From Rhizobiaceae bacterium (lineage in GTDB: Bacteria; Pseudomonadota; Alphaproteobacteria; Rhizobiales; Rhizobiaceae), in assembly GCA_023953905.1 (NCBI GenBank), contig JAMLJA010000018.1:32132-96131 (forward strand): a stretch of 64,000 nt of DNA, in the 5' to 3' direction. The position numbers were made by a program, and so were the translations under genes. The notes under the pieces are model-generated. The model searched no databases and had not been told where the DNA came from. It was given only the letters and a program-made list of their open reading frames with translations. Shown piece after piece: positions 36,165-44,008 of the stretch; position 1 is the stretch's first letter; every line of letters begins with the position of its first letter.

Positions 36165-36827
36165 GGTGGGACATTTTGTTTGAGTGAGAGCCCGTAGAGG
36201 GCCAGGAGCTATCCGATTCAGACAAAGGCTCAATGCCATCATGGTCGTGGTCTTGGGAAGGTGCCGCACCAGACTGCCGATAGGCATGGAGCGCGTTCTC
36301 AACAGCCAAAATCACCAGCAAAGTGTTCTGCTTCACACTGTCCCTCCCTGGCTCGATCGATCGACACTCGACGGATTCACGCTCCCGGCAAAGTGTCTCG
36401 CGTTCCGCAATCCCTCCGAACGCGGTCAGTCCAAGTCATGCGCCGAATGTGTTGATCTAACAGGATAATTGATCGCGTTGGGTCACATTCGCGGGCGCGC
36501 CACTTCTCAGTGATCTGGACAATGACCCTCCCTCATCGCCATCGAACGTATGTCTGCAATTCTGAAGTCGCAAGATTGACAGTACACACATGATATGTGT
36601 TATGTCAATCTCTCTGGGCCGCGCCCACTCTCTGAAACGCGACTGGTTCTAAGACCGGTTTGGTTTCGCAGGGCGGTGCATTCAGGCCCGGAAAGCGCGG
36701 CGCAAGCGGCCGCAGATCCGGTCGATTCCGAGATCTGCGTCCATCTTCTCCGCACGAGGAATTCCCGGAGAGGCCGAGCGCTGATGTGCCCGGACCGGAC
36801 TGTTTTAAAGTGGAGGCCAGTGGAATT
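36165..36827. other. 663-bp divergent intergenic region, TRAP-QM / gentisate dioxygenase
   Basis: No convincing gene was seen here; short open frames lack family features and ribosome sites. The region holds the 35-bp palindrome at 36575-36609 and probably both divergent promoters. The part from 36610 to 36827 would be a long leader for the dioxygenase gene; I see no recognisable riboswitch in it. Confidence 0.6.
36575..36609. promoter_or_regulatory. Large palindromic operator with 19-bp core repeated at 46839
   Basis: ACACAT and ATGTGT flank GAT as a perfect 15-bp palindrome, enclosed by ATTGAC (36575-36580) and GTCAAT (36604-36609). Both outer arms contain a TTGAC element suited to divergent -35 boxes. 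Read on the minus strand, 36590-36608 is TTGACATAACACATATCAT, identical over 19 bases to 46839-46857. A regulator of the aromatic/TRAP genes probably binds here; the MarR protein at 39219 is one candidate. Confidence 0.75.
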
Positions 36828-37871
36828 ATGCACGGTGAAGTAAGCCTTACGCCCGAGAGACAGGCGTTTTATGAATCGTTGACGCCGGCAAATCTGGCAC
36901 CGCTTTGGGCTGTGCTCAAAGGGATGATGCCGCCCGAGCCGAAGTCGAAAGCCGTCCCGTTCCGATGGAGCTACGAATCCGTGCGGCCGATGCTGTTGAA
37001 GGCCGGCGAGCTCCTGACGGCGGAAGAAGCAGAGCGCCGGGTTCTGGTTCTGGAGAATCCTTCGTTCCAGGGCATGTCGCGGACCACAAGCACCCTGTAT
37101 GCCGGGTTGCAGCTGATCTTGCCTGGCGAGACGGCTCCCGCACACAGACACACGGCTTCGGCGCTGCGCTTCATGATCGAGGGCGAGGGCGCTTTCACCA
37201 ATGTTGATGGCGAGCGGACGACGATGCGCCCGGGCGATTTCGTCATCACACCCAATTGGGCATGGCACGACCACGGTCATGAAGGCGATCAGCCCTGTAT
37301 CTGGCTGGACGGGCTGGATGTTCCGATCGTGCAGTTTTTCGAGACAATCTTCTCCGGTGGCTACGATGGCAAAAGTCAGAGCGTGACGCGGGCCGAGGGT
37401 GATTCACTCGCGCGCTTCGGCTCAGGGCTGTTGCCGCTGGATGAGGACGGACGGCGCTACGGTGCGACCTCGCCCATCTTCAATTACCCGTTCGAGCGCA
37501 CTCGAGAGGCTCTCGTCGCAGCCGCCAAGGGTGGCGGTTCTGACCCGCATCTCGGCACCACGCTGCGATACGCCAACCCGGTCGATGGTGGCTGGGCGAT
37601 GCCCACGATCTCGACATGGATGACGCATCTGCAGAAGGGTGAGCAGACAAAGCCGATGCGCTCGACCGATGGCATCGTCATGTGCGTGGCGGAAGGCACC
37701 GGCGAAGTAAAGATTGGCGAGACGGTTCTTACCTTCGCGCCCCATGACGTTGTCGCGATCCCCGCCTGGTCCTGGCGTTCGTTCAAGGCAAGCAGCGATT
37801 GCTTCCTGTTCTGCTTCTCGGACCGCGTTATCCACGAGAAGTTGGGCTTCTTCCGCGAGGAGCGCAGCTAG
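36828..37871 (+). CDS. Gentisate 1,2-dioxygenase
   Basis: A 347-residue bicupin protein. The first cupin holds the iron ligands His106 and His108 (PAHRHTASALRFMIEG) with His147/His149 in WAWHDHG; the second cupin spans about 265-335 (STDGIVMCVAEGTGEVKIGE). The RGPVFRFPWS-type core and the SFQGMSRTT stretch match gentisate dioxygenases, with 1-hydroxy-2-naphthoate dioxygenase as the closest alternative. It cleaves gentisate to maleylpyruvate with oxygen. ATG 36828 has GGAGG 11 bases upstream. It is followed by a flavin hydroxylase that would make gentisate, which supports the assignment. Confidence 0.87.
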   Translation: MHGEVSLTPERQAFYESLTPANLAPLWAVLKGMMPPEPKSKAVPFRWSYESVRPMLLKAGELLTAEEAERRVLVLENPSFQGMSRTTSTLYAGLQLILPGETAPAHRHTASALRFMIEGEGAFTNVDGERTTMRPGDFVITPNWAWHDHGHEGDQPCIWLDGLDVPIVQFFETIFSGGYDGKSQSVTRAEGDSLARFGSGLLPLDEDGRRYGATSPIFNYPFERTREALVAAAKGGGSDPHLGTTLRYANPVDGGWAMPTISTWMTHLQKGEQTKPMRSTDGIVMCVAEGTGEVKIGETVLTFAPHDVVAIPAWSWRSFKASSDCFLFCFSDRVIHEKLGFFREERS

Positions 37872-38003
37872 ACTGCTGGCTCTCGACGGGCTTTCTGCTC
37901 GCCTGACTGGCCGACCGCGGCTCTGATAGCGCAGCCGTGACAAAGAGCGGAAGCCTCGCGCGAGAGTGCCGTCGTTGGAATTGACTATAGTTGGAGGAGA
38001 AGA

Positions 38004-39182
38004 ATGTTCGCGAGTGACAAGCCGGTCGTGATCGCCGGTGGCGGTCTGGGAGGGCTGACCGCGGCGCTGGCGTTGGCGCAAAAGGGTGCGCGCGTTCGCG
38101 TGCTCGAACAGGCCTTTCAGTTTGGTGCCATCGGTTATGGCATCCAGCTCGGCCCGAACGTTTTCAAGATGTTCGAGCGTTTGGGAATCCGTCAGCAGAC
38201 GTTGGATCGCGTGTTTCGGTCCACCGGCCTGCGCATGATCGACGCCTTCTCCGGCGACACCATTCTGCACATCCCGACGGATGAAGCCTATGAGAAGCGC
38301 TTTGGTCACCCTTATGCCGTCATTCATCGTGTCGATCTGCATGACGTTCTTCTGGATGCATGCCGCAAGCACAGCAATGTCGAACTAACGGATTCGGCAT
38401 CCGTCGCAGGCTTCGAGGATCTGCCCGACGGTGTCCGCGTTTTCTACGGAGACGGGCAGGTCATCGAGGGCGCCTTGTTGATCGGTGCAGACGGATTGCG
38501 TTCCGGAATTCGAGCGTCGCTGGTCGGTGACGGCGAGCCGCGTGCGATCGGTTATGCGGCCCATCGCACCTTGCTGCCGATGGAGGATGTACCCGAACAT
38601 TTGCGCAGCAGCGATGTCGTGCTTTGGTCCGGCCCGTCGATGCACATCGTGCACTACCCATTGCGCCGGGGTGCACTGTTCAATCTGGTAGCCGTGTTCA
38701 AGACGCCGCGCTATGATTCGCGGGACAACCCCGAAATTCTGAAGCGCGAGTTGCTGGAAACCTATTCTGCAACCCATCCGCACATGCGCGCCCTGCTCGA
38801 ACTGATGACCGTTGATCGGCGTTGGCCGATCACCGATCGAGACCCGACGCGCAAGTGGAACAGCGGCCATGTCTGCCTGTTGGGCGATGCGGCTCATCCG
38901 ACCTCGCAGTCGCTTGCGCAGGGTGCCGGCATGGCGATTGAGGATGGCGTCTACATTGCCTCCGCAATTGCGGAGAATGCCGATGACCTGCCAGCAGCGC
39001 TGGAACGCTATACGCGTGGCAGATATCTGCGCACGGCGCGCGTCCAGCTCGAGTCACGCCAGCTCTGGGAGTTCTACCACTTCGATGACCCGATAGAGAT
39101 CGAGGTCCGCAACCAACAGCAATCAGAGATGAACACCGAAGATTACTACAAGTGCCTCAACTGGCTGTGGTCGGGCATCTGA
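38004..39182 (+). CDS. FAD-dependent aromatic hydroxylase, 3-hydroxybenzoate 6-hydroxylase-like
   Basis: A 392-residue class A flavoprotein monooxygenase. The dinucleotide motif GGGLGGLTAALAL is at 12-24, the DG motif in GADGLRSGIR near residue 160, and the second FAD motif LLGDAAHPTSQSLAQGAGMA near residue 292. The layout and its place next to gentisate dioxygenase indicate a 3-hydroxybenzoate 6-hydroxylase making gentisate with NADH and oxygen. A salicylate hydroxylase-type activity is the main alternative. GGAGGAG precedes ATG 38004. Confidence 0.82.
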   Translation: MFASDKPVVIAGGGLGGLTAALALAQKGARVRVLEQAFQFGAIGYGIQLGPNVFKMFERLGIRQQTLDRVFRSTGLRMIDAFSGDTILHIPTDEAYEKRFGHPYAVIHRVDLHDVLLDACRKHSNVELTDSASVAGFEDLPDGVRVFYGDGQVIEGALLIGADGLRSGIRASLVGDGEPRAIGYAAHRTLLPMEDVPEHLRSSDVVLWSGPSMHIVHYPLRRGALFNLVAVFKTPRYDSRDNPEILKRELLETYSATHPHMRALLELMTVDRRWPITDRDPTRKWNSGHVCLLGDAAHPTSQSLAQGAGMAIEDGVYIASAIAENADDLPAALERYTRGRYLRTARVQLESRQLWEFYHFDDPIEIEVRNQQQSEMNTEDYYKCLNWLWSGI

Positions 39183-39218
39183 CCTTGTGTGAGGGAGAAA
39201 CCTAAACTGGGCTCACCC

Positions 39219-39698
39219 TCACTGAGCGACGTGAACCAGACGCTCGTTTGCCGGGGCTTTTATGATCTTCTGAAGGATGGAGATAAAGGTGCGGCGTTCG
39301 TCGTCGGAGAGGACACCAATGATGTTGTCGGCGATCTTCGGCGTCATCGCCAGAACTTCGTCCAGAACCTGTTGTCCGGCGTCGGTGATCTGCAGGATTT
39401 TCTTGCGGCGATCGACATCGCTGCCACGCTTGACGATGAGGCCCTTGCTTTCAAGCCTGAACAGCACCTGTCCGACGGTTGTCCGGTCGAACGCAATAAG
39501 CTCGCTGACGGTCGCAGCGTCGGTGTCGGCGGTGTTGGAGATGGCCAGCAAGGTGATGAACTGGACGGGCGTTATGTCGACCGCGCCAGCCTCCATCACG
39601 AAAGCGGCCGAGGAAAGCTGATGGGCCCGGCGGAGAAGGAAACCCGGTTCTTGAAACATGTCCTCCAGTGTGCGGGGTGATGCTTTGGTGTTCGACAC
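39219..39698 (-). CDS. MarR-family transcriptional regulator
   Basis: A 159-residue winged-helix regulator. The DNA-binding part is ATVSELIAFDRTTVGQVLFRLESKGLI with the wing KRGSDVDRRKKILQITDAG. GTG 39698 was chosen because CGGAG stands seven bases upstream. It is divergent from the fumarylpyruvate-hydrolase-like gene and convergent with the hydroxylase gene. MarR proteins commonly control gentisate and 3-hydroxybenzoate genes, so it may bind the palindrome at 39827 or the large operator at 36575; the likely ligand is a hydroxybenzoate or gentisate. Confidence 0.88.
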   Translation of the reverse strand: MSNTKASPRTLEDMFQEPGFLLRRAHQLSSAAFVMEAGAVDITPVQFITLLAISNTADTDAATVSELIAFDRTTVGQVLFRLESKGLIVKRGSDVDRRKKILQITDAGQQVLDEVLAMTPKIADNIIGVLSDDERRTFISILQKIIKAPANERLVHVAQ

Positions 39699-39826
39699 AA
39701 AAATTCTCCGATTCCGGTCGATGCTGTCTCGAACCACGGCTCGTGACGTCGACTCACACAAATAGCCGGAATCCCGACACCCTGCGAGACTCTACTTAAA
39801 CACAGGATAGCACCAGTCACCACATG

Positions 39827-39844
39827 TCGACAGTACGCTGTCGA
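39827..39844. promoter_or_regulatory. Perfect inverted repeat upstream of the hydrolase gene
   Basis: TCGACAG (39827-39833) and CTGTCGA (39838-39844) are exact complements around TACG. The site lies between the MarR gene and the FAH-family gene, 54 bp before the latter's start, and is a candidate MarR operator. Confidence 0.55.
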
Positions 39845-39898
39845 ATAATCATTCGCGGTTTGCAGCTCGCAGCCGCCAAGCGAAGGGAGAAACGGAAT

Positions 39899-40750
39899 AT
39901 GCGAATTTGCCGCTTCGGCGATAACAGGTTGGGACTTCTGAGGGGTGAGCTGGTTCACGACGTGACGGGCGCGCTCGCGAGCCTTGGGCAGCACAGCTAC
40001 CCTTTGCCAACGCACGATCTGATGATTGCGTCACTCGACAAGCTCCGTCCCGAGATGGAGTCGCTGGCCGACAGCGTCGAAGGACAACCCTGGCGGGACT
40101 TGAAGCTTCTGGCGCCGATAGCCAATCCGGGCAAGCTGATCGCGGCACCGGTCAATTATCTCAAGCATCTCAACGAGGCGCGGGGCGACGCCGAGATCCA
40201 TCACCAGGGGAAGGTCGAGGAAATTCAACGCGTTGGCATTTTCCTCAAGGCGACCAGTTCTCTGGTTGGTGCGAGCGAAGGCGTCGTCATTCCTTTTCCC
40301 GACCGTCGCAACGACCATGAGATCGAACTTGTGGCGATCATCGGCAAGACGGCCAAGAACGTGGCCGCCAAGGACGCACTTGAGTATGTGTCAGCCTACA
40401 CGGTCGGATTGGACATGACGGTTCGCGGACCGGAGGAGCGCAGCATGCGCAAGTCGATCGACACCTATTCCGTTCTCGGTCCCTGGCTCGTCACGGCCGA
40501 TGAGTTTGGTGATCCGTCTGCCGTCGACATCGAGCTCAAAGTGAATGGGGAGACGCGGCAACGCGCCAACACAAGCGATCTCGTGCTCAATTTGCAGCAA
40601 CTGATCGAATGGACGTCCAGCTATTACACGCTACATCCCGGCGACGTCATTTTTACCGGGACACCGGACGGCGTCGGACAGGTCCAGAAGGGCGATGTGG
40701 TTACAGCCGAGATCGAGCGCATCGGTACGCTGCGCGTCGATATCCGCTGA
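39899..40750 (+). CDS. Fumarylacetoacetate hydrolase family protein, fumarylpyruvate hydrolase-like
   Basis: A 283-residue FAH-family hydrolase. Metal-ligand and catalytic segments are visible: KPSSSL-type KATSSLVGASEGVVIPF near residue 117, DHEIELVAIIGK near 140, and IFTGTPDGVGQVQKGD near the C-terminus. It should split a ring-cleavage acylpyruvate into pyruvate and fumarate or maleate, the last step of the gentisate pathway. GGGAG stands 9 bases before ATG 39899. No maleylpyruvate isomerase gene is seen in the window, so direct maleylpyruvate hydrolysis is possible. Confidence 0.85.
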   Translation: MRICRFGDNRLGLLRGELVHDVTGALASLGQHSYPLPTHDLMIASLDKLRPEMESLADSVEGQPWRDLKLLAPIANPGKLIAAPVNYLKHLNEARGDAEIHHQGKVEEIQRVGIFLKATSSLVGASEGVVIPFPDRRNDHEIELVAIIGKTAKNVAAKDALEYVSAYTVGLDMTVRGPEERSMRKSIDTYSVLGPWLVTADEFGDPSAVDIELKVNGETRQRANTSDLVLNLQQLIEWTSSYYTLHPGDVIFTGTPDGVGQVQKGDVVTAEIERIGTLRVDIR

Positions 40751-40783
40751 CACGGGAGGCCAGAGTTTCGGCCGGATGAGGTG

Positions 40784-41689
40784 TCATCCGGCCAGCTGCT
40801 GCATGTAGTCGAGAAACCACTCGCGAAAAGCCATCACCTTGGTTTCGGTCTCCCGGCCGTGCGGGACCAGCAGGTAGTAGGTGGACGGCGACGATATACG
40901 TATGTCGAAGGGCTCGACCAGCTTACCCTGCCGGATGTCCTGCGCCACCATAATCGATCGTCCCATCACGACCCCCAGACCCTCTATCGCCGCCTGGAAC
41001 CCTGGATAAAGCAGGTCGCAACTGATCTCCTTTGTAAATGTGAGGCCACCGATACCCGCGGCCTCCAGCCAGAACGGCCAGTCATCCCTTACAAGCAGAG
41101 GAGACCCCGTGCGAATGATGGTTTGATGCTCGAGGTCGCGAAGATCGCGCAACGCCGGTTCACGCTCCAGCAGCAAAGGGCTGCACACGGGAAACACCAC
41201 CTCTTCATTGAGCTTGTGAGCGGTAACGCCGCTCCAGTTTCCCACACCATACTGGATCGCCAGATCGTAGTCGGGACGAGGGGGGGTGGCGGTCGGCACG
41301 AGTGTCTTAAAACGGATCGATATGTCGGGGTATTTATTGCGAAAATGCTCGATCGCGGGCAGCAGAACCTTGATCTGGAAGGTGCCGAGGCAGCCAATCG
41401 TCAAGACGTCTTCGCGTGCTTCGTCGCTGGCGCGATCGGTCGCAAGTGAAATCTCCGATATCACGAGGCGAACCGCCGCAAGATAGTTCTTGCCGACGGG
41501 CGTGAGGCTCAACCCGCCACCTTCGCGATTGAAAAGCCTCGCGCCGAGCGTCTCTTCCAGATTGCGTATCTGATGGCTGACCGCAGTCTGCGTCAGGTTG
41601 AGCTCTAGTCCGGCGCGCGTGAAGTTCAGATAACGCGACGCGGCCTCGAAAGCCTGCATCGCTTTCATCGAAGGTAAGTGTTTACGCAA
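40784..41689 (-). CDS. LysR-family transcriptional regulator (GcvA-like)
   Basis: A 301-residue LysR regulator. The N-terminal HTH reads AFEAASRYLNFTRAGLELNL then TQTAVSHQIRNLEETLG, typical of the GcvA group. TTG 41689 was chosen as start because AAGAGGA stands five bases upstream, while the in-frame ATG at 41668 has no ribosome site. It is divergent from the alpha/beta hydrolase and molybdenum hydroxylase genes, and a good LysR-type inverted repeat lies between them. Confidence 0.9.
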   Translation of the reverse strand: MRKHLPSMKAMQAFEAASRYLNFTRAGLELNLTQTAVSHQIRNLEETLGARLFNREGGGLSLTPVGKNYLAAVRLVISEISLATDRASDEAREDVLTIGCLGTFQIKVLLPAIEHFRNKYPDISIRFKTLVPTATPPRPDYDLAIQYGVGNWSGVTAHKLNEEVVFPVCSPLLLEREPALRDLRDLEHQTIIRTGSPLLVRDDWPFWLEAAGIGGLTFTKEISCDLLYPGFQAAIEGLGVVMGRSIMVAQDIRQGKLVEPFDIRISSPSTYYLLVPHGRETETKVMAFREWFLDYMQQLAG

Positions 41690-41728
41690 CGCAATCCTCT
41701 TGAGGCAAATCCTGCCGCTGGCCGAAGC

Positions 41729-41749
41729 AATTCACACTATGCATGAATT
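41729..41749. promoter_or_regulatory. LysR-type inverted repeat
   Basis: AATTCA (41729-41734) and TGAATT (41744-41749) are perfect complements with a 9-base spacer and a T-N11-A core. The site lies 40 bp upstream of the LysR start and 95 bp upstream of the hydrolase gene. Confidence 0.55.
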
Positions 41750-41844
41750 TTTTCTTGGGACCCATGAAAAGCATCCTTTGGCGCGTCGAAAAGCACTCCC
41801 CTATAAGCCGACCACATACAGGCACCGGAGGAGCGCGCGGAAGC

Positions 41845-42684
41845 ATGGCCCAGAACGGCACCCATCGAGGCATGAGGGAGGATGGCGTTGTCGCTGCAAG
41901 CGACGGGACGCGCATTGCCTATTCCCTCTATCGCGGGGAAGGACGCGCGAGGCTCGCGCTTGTGCATTCCCTGGCAATGGATCGCCATTTCTGGGATGCG
42001 GTTGTCACCGAACTCGATCCCGCCTTCGACATCCTTGCCTATGATTGTCGCGGACATGGTGCTTCAGACAAGCTGGCTGCGCCTTACAGCGTCGAGCTTT
42101 TCGCCCGTGATCTCGCCGAACTGATGAATTCCATCGGCTGGAGCAATGCAGTCGTGGCGGGCGCTTCGATGGGGGGATGCGTTTCGCTCGCCTTCGCCGC
42201 CGGCTATCCGGAGCGCACAGCCGGTCTGGGTCTGATCGATACCACTGCCTGGTATGGCGCTGACGCGCCGAAGGCGTGGGCGGAGCGGGCTGAAAAAGCC
42301 TTGGCTGGCGGAATGTCAGCGATGGTCGACTTCCAGAAATCACGCTGGTTCAGCGATGCATTTCGTGCAGCGAATCCCGATCTGGTGGACCGCGCTGTGC
42401 GAACATTCGTCGCCAATGACGTGAACGCTTATGCCCGGACATGCGAGATGCTTGGCGCCTGCGACATGCGGTCGGCACTCAGTTCCTTCAACATGCCGGT
42501 CAGCATCGCGGTCGGCGAGGAAGACTATGCCACCCCGGTGGCGATGGCCGAGGCGTTGAGATCGGCAATCCCCAACGCCAGGTTCCAGACGATCGAATCG
42601 GTGCGCCATTTCACGCCCCTGGAAGTGCCTGGAAAAATCGCCGCGGTCCTTCAGGACCTGTGCCAAGAAGCGAGCTTTCAATGA
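41845..42684 (+). CDS. Alpha/beta hydrolase
   Basis: A 279-residue alpha/beta hydrolase similar in layout to 3-oxoadipate enol-lactonases. The nucleophile elbow is GASMG with Ser108, the oxyanion region is HSLAMDRHFW (41-50), DCRGHG follows at 67-72, and the catalytic His lies in SVRHFTPLE near residue 257. Start is uncertain: ATG 41845 with GGAGGA upstream fits best. It leads an operon with the CoxG- and molybdenum-hydroxylase-type genes, overlapping the next start by 4 bases, so it may hydrolyse a lactone, ester or amide formed or needed by that enzyme. Confidence 0.8.
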   Translation: MAQNGTHRGMREDGVVAASDGTRIAYSLYRGEGRARLALVHSLAMDRHFWDAVVTELDPAFDILAYDCRGHGASDKLAAPYSVELFARDLAELMNSIGWSNAVVAGASMGGCVSLAFAAGYPERTAGLGLIDTTAWYGADAPKAWAERAEKALAGGMSAMVDFQKSRWFSDAFRAANPDLVDRAVRTFVANDVNAYARTCEMLGACDMRSALSSFNMPVSIAVGEEDYATPVAMAEALRSAIPNARFQTIESVRHFTPLEVPGKIAAVLQDLCQEASFQ

Positions 42685-43139
42685 ATTTCACCGGCGAAAT
42701 CATCGTTCGCGCACCGCGCGGGCAGGTCTACGCCGCAATGGAGGACGCCCGATTTTTCGCATCCTGTGTGGAGGGCGTGCGGGACCTGCAGGAGATCGAC
42801 TCCACTCACTACACAGCGGTGATGGAAACGAGGGTCGCTTATATCCGGTTCAAGTTCGATGTGACCGTCGAAATCACCCGAATGGAGCAGGATACGCTTG
42901 TCGAAGCCAAGGTCGAAGGCGTTCCGACCGGCATCGTTGGTCGCCTCACCGGCACCTCACGGGCGCAACTTGAAGATCGCGCCGAGGGTACGGCAATCCT
43001 CTATTCGATGGATGTCGCTCTGGCCGGCAAGCTGGGCGCGCTTGGCCAACCAGTTCTCAAGGCCAAGGCGCGCGAAATGGAAAAGACGTTTGCATCTCGA
43101 ATGCAGGCTGCATTTGACCGGACGGGAGCGACGGCATGA
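42681..43139 (+). CDS. CoxG-like SRPBCC family protein
   Basis: A 152-residue protein of the carbon monoxide dehydrogenase subunit G (CoxG) group. It begins MNFTGEIIVRAPRGQVYAAM, which is the typical first strand and helix of the helix-grip fold. CoxG-type proteins help recruit or mature molybdenum hydroxylases at the membrane. It overlaps both neighbours by four bases (ATGA), placing it firmly in the molybdenum hydroxylase operon. Confidence 0.83.
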   Translation: MNFTGEIIVRAPRGQVYAAMEDARFFASCVEGVRDLQEIDSTHYTAVMETRVAYIRFKFDVTVEITRMEQDTLVEAKVEGVPTGIVGRLTGTSRAQLEDRAEGTAILYSMDVALAGKLGALGQPVLKAKAREMEKTFASRMQAAFDRTGATA

Positions 43140-44008
43140 TCCCCTTCGAACTGAGCGAGCCTGACACATTTGCCGAAGCCGTCAGCCTACTCGATCCGGA
43201 AGATCCGACGATCCGGCCAATCGCTGGTGGGACGGCTCTCATGCTGATGATGAAGTCGAATGTCTTTTCCCCGTCGCGTCTGGTCAGTCTGCGCGGCGTG
43301 GAAACGCGTTACTCTGAGGTGGATTTGACCCCGGAGGGCGGAATTCGTGCCGGCGCTCTGGCGCGGCTCGGAACGCTGGAACGGCATGCCGGGATTGTCG
43401 GCGCTTTTCCCGTCCTGGCGGACACTCTGCGTATTTTGTCCAACGTGCGCGTTCGGAACGTCGCGACGGTCGGAGGCAATCTTGCACATGCCGATCCGCA
43501 CATGGATCTGCCGCCTGTCCTGCTGGCGCTTGACGCATCGGTCACGGCCATATCGCCTTCGGGGCAGCGCATGATCCCGATCGGGGACCTGTTCGCCGGC
43601 TACTACGAAACGTCGCTGGCACCGGATGAACTGATCGGGGAATTGTCGGTGCCCGCGCAGAACGGAAGGGTCTCTGCCTACATCAAATGCACCACGCGCT
43701 CGGCGCATGACTGGCCCGCGCTTGGCGTGGCCGTCTCTCTCGATATTGCGGAAGGCACGATCGTGGATGCGCGCGTCGTTGTCAGTGCGGCGGTAGAAAA
43801 GCCGACCCGAATGCAAGACGCAGAGATCGCTCTCAAGGGAGCATCCGTCTCCGAAGCGGCTTTCCGGGCAGCCGGAGAGGCTGCGGCCGTGGCAGCCGAC
43901 GTCATCTCCGACGTGCGTGGATCCGCACCCTACAAGCGGCAGCTCATACGCGTGAATGTGGCGCGCGCGCTGGCGAAAGCGACAAGCTCTGGAGGAATGG
44001 GATCATGA
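43136..44008 (+). CDS. Molybdenum hydroxylase, FAD-binding medium subunit (CoxM/XdhB-like)
   Basis: A 290-residue FAD subunit of the xanthine oxidase family. The FAD-binding motif IRPIAGGTALMLMMK is near residues 22-36, and the second one, VRNVATVGGNLAHADPHMD, near residues 103-121. The C-terminal part is the CO dehydrogenase flavoprotein domain. It passes electrons from the iron-sulfur subunit to an acceptor. The gene overlaps both neighbours by four bases. Confidence 0.9.
   Translation: MIPFELSEPDTFAEAVSLLDPEDPTIRPIAGGTALMLMMKSNVFSPSRLVSLRGVETRYSEVDLTPEGGIRAGALARLGTLERHAGIVGAFPVLADTLRILSNVRVRNVATVGGNLAHADPHMDLPPVLLALDASVTAISPSGQRMIPIGDLFAGYYETSLAPDELIGELSVPAQNGRVSAYIKCTTRSAHDWPALGVAVSLDIAEGTIVDARVVVSAAVEKPTRMQDAEIALKGASVSEAAFRAAGEAAAVAADVISDVRGSAPYKRQLIRVNVARALAKATSSGGMGS

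Noticed and set aside
36184..36468. Possible small gene in the TRAP/gentisate intergenic region
   Set aside because: The 94-codon frame has no ribosome site, no family features and an amino-acid mix expected from non-coding DNA.
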